A DNA stretch of 64,000 nucleotides from Nipponacmea schrenckii (lineage: Eukaryota > Mollusca > Gastropoda > Lottiidae). The translations under genes and the position numbers were made by a program. The notes under the pieces are model-generated. The model worked only from the letters and a program-made list of their open reading frames with translations, searched no databases and was not told where the DNA came from. This document shows, piece after piece, positions 44,985 to 57,900 of this stretch (the first letter of the stretch is position 1; each line of letters opens with the position of its first letter). The stretch covers positions 2,356,001-2,420,000 of the forward strand of contig JAUJPP010000012.1 in assembly GCA_030562195.1 (NCBI GenBank). The letters are read 5' to 3'.

Positions 44985-47199
44985 CTTGTATTTTGTCTAA
45001 AGTTGTCTTAAATCATTAACTTCTCGTGTACTTTTGCCCTACAAAATATGTATCTATTTTGTATCCTCTTTCAAATCCACATTTAACAAATATACTAGAA
45101 AATATTATGATATATAACTTCAAGGTATATCATTCTACCTGTAAACTAATCATACAGAAAAAACACCATGTTTATGTTTTAGTTTTTTCCAAACCGTATT
45201 ATTTCAGCTTAATTTATCACCCTACTATTTTGATCATAGGATATTGCCAGTGAGATAGGACCAGTGGCGTGGTTGCTGGGGGGGGGGGGGGGTGGGCCTG
45301 GTGGGCAGGTTTTTGTTTTGTTACAATGTATGTTGAGTAGTTGTGGTCTTGGATTGTATTACGATCACATGATAGTGTTATTTGCCCTTTTTTCCGAGCA
45401 CACCATTTTAAATGTCAACATTTTGGAGAAACTTTTTCTGTCAAATCAGGTACTTGTAATAATAATATTATCTTAATAACGGTTGTTCATATCTTTATAC
45501 ATATATTTTTGCATTTGTGGTAAACTATCGCAATGTAGAGCCAATGATGGAATCGAAAGTGCACGCTGCAATTTCCCGCCAGCCTTCTGCACATTAGAAC
45601 TAGGCTAGCATAATCAAACCTATTTGGAGCCACCACACCATTGGATGGGACTTAATTGATTCTGAGGCCATGATAGCCTTAGGTTGAGGGGGGGGGGGTC
45701 TTTTGACAACTACAAAAGCCCTGAAAAATGCATTTTGGATCATTCTATCCCAATCAAAACCCTTTTAGTTTATGTATAATTAATCAATCTCTGTAGAACT
45801 GAAGACGGTTGCGAGAGAGGTCAATTAATGGGGCTTAGTTCTCACTGGGTCCCTCCCTAATGGTGGTAGCCTATACCAGCAGCTAATAATCTGCAACACA
45901 TCAAATTTTCATGCTAATCATCCACCTTTAGAATTGAGATGAAGTAACACATTTTTTCATAGCTTTGCATATATTTATGGTGCCTGTACAGAATCACAAG
46001 CTAAATGCACCTCTGTAACTTTAGTTCAGATTCAACTTGGAACTTAGGCCTACCCTACTGTACCATAAAGATTTTGGTACATGGGTATTGTTCAGCCTAC
46101 GTACCAGTAGCCTAATCAATTTAAGACTAAGTATTTAATTCTATTGAATATCAACTTATAGATAAGGTTATTAAATAATAACAGAATATGCTTATACTAC
46201 TAATCTAATACAAATAGAAGTTAAGCAGTAGGCCTAGTTGCCTAGGCCTTGTTCTAACATCCTAAAACTAAATTTCTAAAACAAATTCCTGGTTTTAATT
46301 CCTGACAATTTGACAACTCTGTTCACTTACCTTGAAGAACCTTAAAAATAATGTTAGAAATGCATGGATAGCATTTAACCCGAATGACAAATGGGTTTTT
46401 AGAAAGCATTTTCCGGAGAAATGACAGTAAGTAGAAGTAGGGCAAAAAGGAAATCCTACAGGTTCGATTTGGGGACATATTAGGGAAAATATTAAAGCTG
46501 TCATTCCGATTTGCGACTTATTTGAAAGTATCTTTTGAAATGTAGAATCAATCATTTACAATTATATAAGTATTAGTTTTTACAACTACCAATATTTCAC
46601 TTTAGTATATGAATTTACCATTTTTCCCTTACAGGTCCCCAATAAATTCCCAAGGAAATGGATAGACAAAAAAATGAAGTTATGAAAATGTCTGATAACA
46701 ACCGAAGAAAGGTAAATACTGCCGACGAAATACATATGTGAAAAGGTACTCAAAACAAACATCATTGTTATATGGTTATTTTATTCAGTTATTCATTCAA
46801 TTATCATTATTTAAAAAAAACATTCTCCATTGCCGAGAGTGTGTCTTGAGATTCATTTTGTCAGTTTATATCCTTCGGCTGTGAAGAGATATAAATGTGA
46901 ATTATCTTTCCTTTTTATGTGACGTCGCTGTCATCGCCATCAAAATGTTACACAGCAAATCTTCCGATTGAAATTAAACGACCACAACTTAATCGTATAA
47001 ATATTCTGAGATCAAAAGTTTTACAGGTGTGGTCTTCTTTTATGGATTTGTATTTATAAACTATGTTCATAATTTCTCAAAGCAATTCTTTGGAATCTAA
47101 CACGATGATTTATCACAATCACTATCAGAGCGAGAGGGGGGGGGGGGCGGAACTGGATTGACACATGATAGTATTGTTGCAATATATCTTATATCATAT
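44985..47199. other. STAT upstream intergenic DNA with poly-G tracts
   Basis: No coding exon supported. It presumably holds the STAT promoter and any untranslated first exon. G runs occur at about 45280-45295, 45690-45700 and 47138-47147. A short exon-like segment near 46638-46710 was examined and not called. Confidence 0.5.
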
Positions 47200-47254
47200 A
47201 TAGGCGGGTCCATTCATATTTCCCACCAAAACCATGGGCGCGGTCATTAGAGTA

Positions 47255-47262
47255 TCACGTGA
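47255..47262. promoter_or_regulatory. Palindromic E-box TCACGTGA
   Basis: TCACGTGA, the octamer preferred by USF/MiT-TFE-type bHLH-zip factors, lies 131 bp before the THAP-like ATG. The surrounding 100 bp is locally GC-richer, which suits a promoter. Function is inferred only from the motif and its position. Confidence 0.4.
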
Positions 47263-47392
47263 CATGTCCGCCTATACGAGCGTGAAATTTGCCTAGCCTC
47301 GTTCCCGTTTCACGTATTAGTTAATGGCGTCAAGGCGAAATATTTTTTGTTTACATAAATTTTTCATTGTTCAATGATCAAAGTGAAAAAGA

Positions 47393-47821
47393 ATGGATCA
47401 AAGAAAATACACGAAAAGTGGAGGAACATCTGGTACAAACAACGGCTGTACCAATAATAGGCGAAAAATCAACCAGTCGAAGGAAATGGTGTTTGAAGTT
47501 CATCACCTTACCCACGAAGAATGTCCATGTTTGTTACCTTTCCGATTTTTATCGATGCCGTCTAATGATGAACCAGCTCAACTCGAATGGATGAAGGCTA
47601 TCAATCGCAAATTTCTACCAAAGAAAATTTATGTTTGTTCTGAACATTGTATTGGAGGAGTTCCGACGCCAGAAAATCCCATTCCTAAGTTAAAGCTTGG
47701 TTACGAGGCGATTGTTACACCTGGCAGGCGCAAGTTATTGAGGCGTGATGATACAACAGGTGCGGCTGTGAAAAAACGGAAGTTATCGATAGATAGGAAC
47801 GAAGAGCAGCTACCTGTTTGA
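47393..47821 (+). CDS. THAP-like zinc-finger protein, single exon
   Basis: 142-aa intronless ORF. Residues about 43-105 resemble a THAP domain: ECPCLLPFRF supplies a candidate first Cys pair, EWMKAINRKF the Trp helix, and VCSEHCIGGVPTPENP the C-x2-H pair, followed by PIPKLKLGYE. The spacing of 35 residues between the second and third Cys fits C2CH THAP modules, but the first pair is C-x-C rather than C-x2-4-C. A basic RRKLLRR...KKRKLS segment follows and could bind DNA or act as a nuclear signal. Such domains occur in P-element-like transposases and in domesticated factors; no transposase region is present, so an orphan THAP factor or transposon remnant are both possible. The ATG chosen is the first in frame; the +1-frame ORF over the same bases is a shadow. 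Confidence 0.65.
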   Translation: MDQRKYTKSGGTSGTNNGCTNNRRKINQSKEMVFEVHHLTHEECPCLLPFRFLSMPSNDEPAQLEWMKAINRKFLPKKIYVCSEHCIGGVPTPENPIPKLKLGYEAIVTPGRRKLLRRDDTTGAAVKKRKLSIDRNEEQLPV

Positions 47822-49613
47822 TTAATGACAATGATTCTTTATTATACACAGGTGTGAAGAAAGAGGTGTTTTTTTTTTAATTAGTTGAGTGTAGGACTGC
47901 TTTCAATATTTTCACCTTTTAGGCCTAATTAGATATTGCAGGTCAAATATTACTTGTTCTTATGAGGCTAAGGTTAAATTTAATATTTATGTAGACGCTT
48001 TGGAATTTCTAAAAGTCTTGCCAGTAAAATATTTAGTTCTTAGATTCCTGTTCTTGCTGACAAATTGAAATCCTTAATTCAATTAATTATTTGGCTATTT
48101 TGAGGGATGATTTAATTCGAGAAATTGACAATGATGCTTATTTATTAGGTAAAATATGGATAGATCAGATATTGACTTTGTTATATATATTTTCCCACCC
48201 GCATCATTAAATAAATGCTTATTACCTTCTGTATTTCATTGCATTTGCACTAACTAGCTATCCTCATTTCTTCAGACCTTGAAAATTATTTGTCAATTAA
48301 CTATTCTTCTCAGAAAAAAAAATTATAGTGCAAAGCTAAGACTGGGATCTAGCTATTGGTGAAGATCACAATCCCTTACAGATTTAGATTTACAGACAAA
48401 TTTTTATAAGCCTTGTCAGAATGTAAGTACAAGAATGTCAATAAGTTGCTTTGGGTGAGACATATGAGTGATAGGTGAAGGGAATGAAGGATTAACATGC
48501 TTACTATTTAATTTGATAATTTATTCTTGTCAACAAATCATCAAGAAAACAAATCACGAAAATTAAGTGAACTGCTTTCATTAAAATTCTTTCAATTATT
48601 CAAGTAGGGCAATCATATTTTTATAAATAAATCTGGGTCACAAATGTCAAACACAAAAACTATCCAAAAATGCGATATGACGGGTAATATCAGCACGAAT
48701 TTCAATAAAACACTGCCCACGTAGACAGTCAGTAAAATAGAGTTAATTAAATATAAATTGGATCAAATATCTTCTAAAGGCTAGTGAAATGGCACAAAAA
48801 TTGCGATCACATTAGGCCTACTCGACGTGAAATTTCACTCTCGTAATGGCGGATTTCACAACAGCGCCTCTAGTGGCAGATATTTAAACTAGGGGCGACA
48901 ACTGAAAAAAACCGTCTATACCAGTTATGATATAGTCTTATTAACCCTCTAAAAAATAAACCCAACAAATTATTATTTGATTTGATTGGCTGATTTTTCC
49001 TAGTATGATTGTAGTGCCAATTTTGATTGGTGTATTTAAGTATTGAATGTGAATCGTTTTATCCTTATGGGGTGGGGAAATAATCGCTTGTTTATCCGTG
49101 ACAGGACAAATGTTAAGGGGGCTTGTCATTGCCATAAATATTAAGATTGAATGACTGTTTTCTTGGAGGAGATGAATTAATGTCATATTGTCTCATGACA
49201 CACTGTAGGCTACAGTTTGCGTAACTGGTTAATTAAAGGGTGGACAATGAGTCTTGCACAAATCAATTTGTGCTGGACATTTCAAATTTTGTGCCAGATA
49301 CAAAACAGTACCAATGACAATAATGCTTCTTGAGGAACAATATAGCAGTGAAAAATTAGATAAATCATATCTTGGATTTTTTTTTCAAATTCTGCTCAGA
49401 GCGCACAGCTAAAAATATATAATTGCCACTTAGAAACTGTTAACATTACACAAAAGCTGCAAGACTAAATCAGGTGAATTTATTTCACGCTATTTTGTCC
49501 AACCGGAAATGACTTACGATGATATGACTAACTTTAGTTTTTTTCTTATTTATGACGCTAGTTTTTAATCATTTTTGATCGCATATTGTTGTTTATTACT
49601 TTCACTTTCAACG
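47822..49613. other. Intergenic DNA, no gene seen
   Basis: AT-rich and without supportable exons. A patch around 48780-48910 is slightly GC-richer (CTCGTAATGGCGGATTTCAC) and might be an untranslated or promoter region, but nothing proves it. Confidence 0.45.
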
Positions 49614-50096
49614 CTTTAAAGGGGCACAGGCTTGATTTGTTTCAGACAATCATCCGACAGCCTCAAACACATGAAATCTTTTGTTTAGCTTATCAGACAT
49701 AGTCTACAGAGCTTACCTTTGAAATTTGAGCCTGCAAATCCATGGGTATACATATTTATCCGTGTTTGAAAATCATAATGTCTTAAGATATTATGAACGT
49801 CCCGCCATATTGGAAAATGAAAGAGTTATAAATAGACTACTGCGCAGGCCCACACTGGTAAAACAAAAAGAAAGTACATGTAATAACAATTGTAGATTTT
49901 GTCAACAGGACACACAATTTTCAGACTGACTGAAGACCAGCCGCGTTCAGCACGGAAAAAAAAAAAAAGTGAAATTTTCGAGGTATATTTCAAGGTATTT
50001 TGCGATTTTCTTAGAGCTTGACTATTTCTGAGGACTGTTTAAATGTAACAAAGGCCCAAAACGATCACTAAAAATCAAGATTGTGCCCCCTTTAAG
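49614..50096. mobile_element. MITE-like inverted-repeat element (483 bp)
   Basis: Ends CTTTAAAGGGGCACAGGCTT (left) and AATCAAGATTGTGCCCCCTT followed by TAAG (right) form imperfect terminal inverted repeats of about 25 bp. The termini resemble AAAGGGACAC of the 13681 element. The 67-aa ORF inside has no recognisable domain. It lies about 690 bp upstream of the USP start. Confidence 0.7.
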
Positions 50097-50782
50097 TTTT
50101 CCTTTTTTTTTCAACTTCTACAATTTTATTTTGATGGATCTGAAAATTTATTGGTAAATAAATGCTTGAAATGTAAAGTATAATCAATTTTCAAAAGTTT
50201 AATATCACTTCTAAAATTTTGACGTATGTAAATTAGGTCACGTGACAGAGTTCTTCAAAGTTCTGCAAATAGCTGTAGAGCCGGAACTACTGAAAATTAT
50301 GCAAATTGGATGACAACTTGTTCAATTATATAGATATAAGAAAAGTTGTCAATTCATGATGCGATTTTATGACTTTTTTTTATTTGTTTGTCATGTTCAT
50401 AACTTTATTTTTGTTTGGAGAACGCACTGTAATAATTAGTATGTAATTTGCCTCTCTTGTTAAGTTGTAGTTTGGACTCTATATGTTTTTTTATGCAAGT
50501 CTTTTAATTGTGTTGTCTGCCATACAGTAAAGATTACTTTTGAATGGCAAAGATGTTTGTTCTAAGACTACCAGTACTATTTTAAGGCTGCAATTTATGT
50601 TCTAGGAAAAATAATTAATAATCAATACTGAATTTCTGAAAACCCTGTACTTTACTCAGACAATATTTTTTTTTTTTGTACCAGTATTTCACTCTTATTT
50701 TGATAGTATATCATCAACAATACATGTTCTAATGTTCTATGTTCTAATTCATTTCATTTAGATTTAAAGGTACAGTTTTGAA

Positions 50783-51973
50783 ATGCAGAGAGAAAAGGTT
50801 TCAGATTGTGTTCATGTAAATACAGTGAGTGCTGACCTCTGCTGGGATGAACTGAGGCTGAAGCAAAATGTAAGTAATGATGACAAATTGTTAGCAAATG
50901 GGGTAAGAAAGTACTGTGTGAAACACACCTGGAAACATTGTCAACAAAAGGGAAATCCTTCAGGTCATGTGACGTTATGTTTATGGCTTGATTATAAATA
51001 ATACTGTTCCGTAAAATCTGAAGGCTCTGTGAGTTGTAGGTTTAGTTAATTGATTACTTTAAGGTCCAGATTATTGTTCCACAAAAAATCGTAAGTTTAT
51101 GTTTATGTGCATTACACAGAGTTGTAGTAAGATAATTTTATACATTACAACAAAAATGTTCTGTAGGTAGAAGAATGCAACTCCTGTCCAGCAACCCCTC
51201 CACATCTGTGGTATTGTCTTTATAAAGACTGTCATTATATAGGGTGTGGTGAAAATGCTGAAGACCATAGTTTAAAACATTTTGAGGTTAGTTCTGTTTA
51301 TTACTCATCCTGATCTAATAAAAGAGTAGACTGTATTGTAACCAGCAAGTAGAAAACTTAACCCTACAGAACCCACCAGATGCTATTCCAACGAGTGTTC
51401 AAACGCTGACTGTACTACTGATGATATTGCTGTGATGTTTAGTTGATTATGACATGATATATTAGGTCACACAACCTACATGCTGAATATATTGTATTTT
51501 AGGAGAAGAACCATAATTTAACCATTAACTTGATGACATTAAGAATATGGTGTAATAAATGTGAAATTGAAGTTTTTCCTGATAATAACAACCCACCATT
51601 TCTGTAAGTAAATGTTATTGTGATTTTTTTGTCTTACATTTTGATATTTTGATTTTATTTTATGATGTTAAACAGATCAGAAATTAATTTTCTGTCATAT
51701 AAAGCATATCATAGAGACATTCTATTTGCATTATGTTGATTTCTTCAGTCAGGTTATTCCTTGATAAATAATTATAAATATAATTAAGCTTATGTAATTT
51801 CTCTAATATCTCTGAAATAATAACATTTTAAAATAGTATCCACGGTAACCGTAATCTATCACCACACCATACTGGTAAATCTGATATATCTAATGAGAGT
51901 TCACCACATAGAAGTGTGTCTGCTTACGAAGATTCTGATTCAGATTATGAAGATGAGACTATAAAACCAAGAG
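50783..51973 (+). CDS. USP20/USP33: USP UBP-type zinc-finger exons
   Basis: Exons 1-4. Zinc ligands are visible in [42 protein letters not shown] and [13 protein letters not shown], the arrangement of the UBP finger that binds the free C-terminal glycine of ubiquitin. Exon 4 is a linker with an acidic [11 protein letters not shown] stretch leading into the catalytic core. Confidence 0.92.
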
Positions 51974-54900
51974 GTTGGTGTTTCATTCAACTGTTAATAC
52001 CTATATGAAACTAACCAACTCCCAAGATGCAGAACTACTTTCTTTTATTTTCATACCCTCAACATCTTCACATATTGCTTTCAAAAAATCCAAAAAAAAA
52101 TGCCAAAAAAAAAATTTTGTATATACATATTTTGGTTATGATTTCATAGGGAAATATTTGACCAAAATATAATGTACTGTCATATACAAACTGTTTTATA
52201 AAATAAAATTATGTATGTGTGAATTCTGTTGATAGATCAAAATGTAATAAACAAGACTATGTACTGTAGTTCTATATTTTGTTAATTTTACAGGGTTAAC
52301 TGGTTTACAGAATTTAGGAAATACTTGTTATATGAATTCAGCATTACAAGCTTTATCTAATTGGTATGTATGTAATGTACCATTGTCTAATAGAATATTT
52401 TAATATAAAGAATAATGGGAGAAGCATTGCAAGCCAGTTGATTTCTTAGATAGCTTTCTAGATAATTGTTGTTCTATGAATTGTGAAGTTTTTAACTTAA
52501 ATTTTCTATATTTTATAGTCCCCCTTTAACAAGATTTTTTCTGGATTGTGCTGGCTATGTTCGACCTGATAAAACACCACACCTTTCTCGACATTATTTA
52601 CGTCTCATTGTAGAACTTTGGCATAAAAAAAGGTAAGACCAATTTAAGTGATGTAATACTGAGTAACATGATCTTTATTAATACCTGTGAGTTAAATGTG
52701 ATAGCATCACAATGATTATGTATGTATATTTATAGTACATATACGTGTATTAGGTGTTAGATACCCACCAATTGCTTAGAATCTGGCCTAGATCACAAGT
52801 AGAACAGCCCTGTCATTAAGTGGGGTCAAAAGACTGGGCCACAGTAATTTAACCTTTAGACCTAGTAAAAAAAATTTCTGTCCATTGGAGATTGATTTAT
52901 TGACTTAATACAATGACTTTATGCCAAACCAAAATATGAACACTGTGACAAATTGTTTGCGCCTTAAAGTTGTTAGAGATTAGTCCTCTGTTTTTTTTAT
53001 TTTCAAATTTTCATGGGAAAGAGCCCCAAACTCATACAACTTTATCCAAGACATCAAACCGACCCATAACACCGCAGCACAAATTGTGAGCCCCAGCTCC
53101 AATTAATTCTTATTGGCAGGATGGTTAAAGACAAGTTTACTTGTGTTATTAAACATATGAGTGAAACTGTAAATTATCAATTTGTTTTTATACTAGACCG
53201 AGTTATGTTGTACCAACTGGTGTTGTTAATGGTATTAAGGTGGTACATCCCATGTTTAGAGGCTGTACACAACAGGTATAGTATATAAACACATTACTAA
53301 AGTTTTCTAGTCTGTAAAACTGACGTTGAATTCTGTTGCACCATTTTGCACCTACCTTAATGAATTTGAAACAAAATGGTTAGAATTCTGGAAATTAGAA
53401 TTGTGCAATCAGGCTATTGGTGTCCTTTATATACAGAAGAAATCTTTTCCCATTTATTATAATCATAGAGATCTTACAACTACCTTTATAGTGATACAAT
53501 TTTTACTATGTCTTGAGGGTGAAAGATATATGTAGTGATAGTGTAGTGATAGTGTATTGATTAAACATAATAAGGTATTTGTTAACATTTTACAGGATAC
53601 ACAAGAGTTTCTACGCTGTTTTATGGACCAGTTACATGAGGAGTTAAAACAACCTATTATAGAAGAAGATGATGATGATGACCATGATGAACAAGCTGAA
53701 GAGGAAACAACCACAGAATATCCTGCACCTCAAATAGTTCACGATCGTAAATCATCCATTGATTCAGGAAGTAGCCAATCAGATGGTGAATATGAAACAT
53801 GTGACTCGGGACTGAGTAGCGAACGTAATTCAGGAGATCATAATTTCTCTGAAGATGAAGGTAGTGATGGAAATGACCAATCAGGAGGAAGGCTAAACAA
53901 TCAAGGTCGCGATAGAAATCGACACAATGCTAGATCTATGTATGATACTATTGATACCATACCAAATCTTAAAGACAATCGAGAAACCACTAATTTATTG
54001 GCCAAGAGTCCCGAAAGACGTCATCGTCTAAGTAAAAGTGAATCCGGTGAATTTACTGATGCTGTATCTGATTTAGGATCTTCAACAACTACTTTGAGGT
54101 CAAGGGTCAGTTCATCAGTTAAACATGCAGCTCCATCTAGTGATAAAAATACACCAACTGTTAATATTCATCAGAAATCTACCAGTAATAAAAGTACCAC
54201 GAATAAAAGTGAGTGTTTTTATTAAATATACCATACTAGAAGTTGATATTCTATTAATTAACTTGTTGTCTTGATATTCTATATAGGCGTGTCTTTTATT
54301 TGCCCTGATTTTCCATACAATAATTGCATTTCAATTTCACCATTAGTGTTCAAATAACCATGGGACACAGACCACATATACTTTCAACACAATCTTTAAA
54401 AATAGTCCAATATGTTGTAAATCTTTGTGTTATAGAGAATAAGAAGAATATCCATTATAAGAGTATAATATCAGAAACATTTGATGGTAGAATATTGAGT
54501 TCTGTACAGTGTTTAACATGTGAAAGGGTATGTATTAGTACTTTATTAGTAAGGTTATGGTCAATTAAAAACCATTGTCAACCTTTGAACTATTGTATCA
54601 GAAGGTTGTCCTTTAAAGGACAGTCTGAATATTTGAGTAATGAAATCTATGTACCAAAATATAGGACCTTACCTGAAAGTTTGTCTGTGTTTTTGATAAT
54701 GAAAATTTTACCCTTTTTTTTGCATCTAAGCTTTTATTTAAACATATGCCTTGGTATATTTGTATGATCATTGTCTATTATAGATATCAACTACCAAAGA
54801 AACATTTCAAGATTTAAGTTTACCTATACCTAGTCGAGACCATTTACAACTATTACATTCTAGTCAGTCTGGACTATCAGGAGCTGTGGTACCGAAAGGT

Positions 54901-57900
54901 GGATCTTGTGGAGAAGTGAATCCAGGATGGATTACATGGGTTTTATCCTGGATGAAAAGGTTTCACATTTTCTTTTGTTTGAATATAAGAGGCTGATAGC
55001 CACAAATAATGATAGCAAACATATTGCCCCCTTAATTTTCACAATGTCAAAAACCAAAGCCAGTGTCATCGGAGCTCATTTTATAAGTTAGTCTTGATTT
55101 CTAATCTGTATGAGTCTTATTCAACATGACAACTTTCGATCCAACAGGCCATTTTTATACGCCCACTTATAATGTGGACGTATATTGCGATTGACCCTGT
55201 CCGTCCGGACGTCCGTCCACAATTGCTTGTGGCCACAAAAGAGACCACAGTTTTCATCGGATTACAATGAAACTTGGTATGTGTCTCTGTCATCATAAAA
55301 TCTCGGTTCCTTTCGAAAACCAGCTTTCTGACTTTTACTGTTGGTGAGTTATGCCCCCTTTTTTAGCGAAAATTCGTCAAATTCAGCTTGTGGGCGCGAT
55401 ACAGGCCACAATTTTTGTCCAATCTTTTCGAAACTTGGTATGTGTCTCTATCATCATATAATCTCAGTTCCTTTCGAAAACCAGCTTTCTGACTTTTATG
55501 GTTGGTGAGTTATGCCCTCTTTTTTAGCGAAACTTCGTCAAATTTAGCTTGTGGGTGCGATACAGGCCACAATTTTTTTCTGATCTTTTCGAAACTTGGT
55601 AGGTGTCTTTGTCATCATAAAATCTTGGTTCCTTCTGAAAATCAGCTTTCTGACTTTTACGGTTGGTGAGTTATGCCCCTTTCTTAGTGAAATTCGTCAA
55701 ATTCAGCTTGTTTATGCCCTCTTTTTTAGCGAAAATTCGTCAAATTCAGCTTGTGGGCGCGATACAGGCCACAATTTTTGTCCAATCTTTTCGAAACTTG
55801 GTATGTGTCTCTATCATCATATAATCTTGGTTCCTTTCGAAAACCAGCTTTCTGACTTTTACGGTTGGTGAGTTATGCCCCCTTTCTTAGTGAGAATTCG
55901 TCAAATTCAGCTTGTGGACGTATATTGCGGTTGACCCTGTCTGTCCGGACGTCCGTCCACAATTGCTTGTGGCCACAATAGAGAGCACAGTTTTCATCGG
56001 ATTTCAATGAAACTTGGTATGCTTGTTCATATTGATGAGATCTTGGATGGGTTCGAATTTCGTGAAATTTCGATCATTGGTTCCTGGCTTTCTGATTTTT
56101 TTGCTGTTGGTGTTTTGCTCACCAATAAAAATTTGCTGCTGGTGGGCGTATAGCCTTTCGGGCGTCCGCTCGTGTTATTTCAGCTTTATCAATCAACTGG
56201 ATCAATTAAAATAATGTTTAAAATTGATTTATTTTATATCTTGTTTATTTTCAGCTTTTTTACTGGTCCTACAATATCATTACAAGATTGTTTGGCTGCC
56301 TTCTTCTCAGCTGATGAATTAAAGGGAGATAACATGTATAGCTGTGAAAAATGTAAAAAGTAAGTTTTATTTCATTTCACTATCTCTATTAAATATATTG
56401 AGAAGGATAGATGACGACTGTAAAATGTCTGAATAGGTACTCTCAGGAGCTGGATAAGGCTTTAAAGGGCCTTTTCATTAGGATCTGCAAGATACTTAGA
56501 GGAATTAGTGAGAAAGCAAACTGAAAAGTAGGTATCTCTCTGTCCAATGGTAAATACCATTGTTGAGGAAACTGTAGGCAGGATATACTGTCTCATATAT
56601 TATAATAATATTGTATAATGTTGTTGTTATTATAGGTTAAGAAATGGTTTAAAATATTCCAAAGTTTTAGAGTTACCAGAGGTACTGTATTCCAAAGCTT
56701 CAAAATATTTTTTTGAACTATTATTTAGGTATTTGAAAGATTGCTTTGAATATTGTTTCATTCACTAAAGTACTCAAAGGCATAATAATTTTTTTCAATA
56801 CTGTGCAAAACAATCTAGTATTTTATTATTAATTTATTCCCATAGTCAGTTCAGTATTTACAGTCATCACTGTTATATATGCCCACATGAATATGAATTT
56901 TGTTGTCGTCCATGTCTGTCAGTCCGTCAACATTTGATGTGGGTACAATAGAAGCTACAATTTTCAATGTATTTTGATGAAACTTTGAGCCATCATTGGA
57001 AATAAAATGATGAAGGTCATGTTCGAAATTGACAATTTTTAAATAATCATTTTTTGAATTATTGCCCTTGGTTTAGTAAAATCCAGTTCAAATTTTATTA
57101 TTTGTGCAATAAAAGCTATAATTTTCAATAGATTTTGATGAAACTAGGAGTGCACATTGGAATTTGCTTATACGGCAGTTTTTGATTTTTTGCCTTAGAC
57201 TTCTTAAAATTGCATCAAAATTTATAGTGCATGCAATAGAAGCTACAATTTTCAATGGATTTTGATGAAATTGGTATGAGTATTGAAATTGATAAGACGG
57301 CGGTCAAGTTCAAATTTAATAATTTTGATGAATTGTTTGCAAGTTATTGCTCTTGACTTTGTAACATCTCATAGAAAAATTCTATTTTGGGTACAATAGA
57401 AGCTACAACTTTCAATGGACTTTGATGCATCTTTGTGTGAGGAAAGGAAAAAATGCTGATGTGTTGGCAAGTTATCTTCTGTTATTTCAGATACTTTGTA
57501 TTCATCTAAAGAGATTTCGTCACGAGTTTTACTCCTCTAAGATTGGAGCATATGTAGCTTTTCCTTTAGAAGGTTTGGACATGAAGCATTACTTACATAA
57601 GGGTAGGTACCTCATCATTCTAGAGTTTTAAACAGATTGTTATGATTTTAAGAGGATAATTGCATTATAGGTTATTGTTTTGTACTGCAGAACACTGCAG
57701 AGACAGTCATGTCCAGTCCAGAAAAATATAAGCAGCCCTTGTTTGATATAGCACAAGCTTTGTGACTTTCTAATGGGTGAATATTTATCTATTGTAGAAT
57801 GTCAGAATGAAATTACTATATATGATTTAACAGCTGTTATTTGTCACCATGGTACAGCAGGAGGTATAAACTTTTAACTTTTTGTCAAGATAATCCACTA

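Noticed and set aside
46295..46555. 86-aa minus-strand ORF
   Set aside because: No recognisable motif, no splice context or promoter; likely chance.
46638..46710. Exon-like segment: acceptor CCCTTACAG, ATG with 18 open codons (MDRQKNEVMKMSD...), donor AAG|GTAAAT
   Set aside because: It resembles no known protein start and does not splice in frame to the USP start exon, which has a TAA upstream of its ATG. It could be an untranslated exon but cannot be supported.
47367..47594. 75-aa ORF overlapping the THAP-like gene
   Set aside because: A different frame over the same bases; only the 142-aa frame has THAP features.
49726..49929. 67-aa plus-strand ORF
   Set aside because: It is inside the 483-bp inverted-repeat element and shows no domain.
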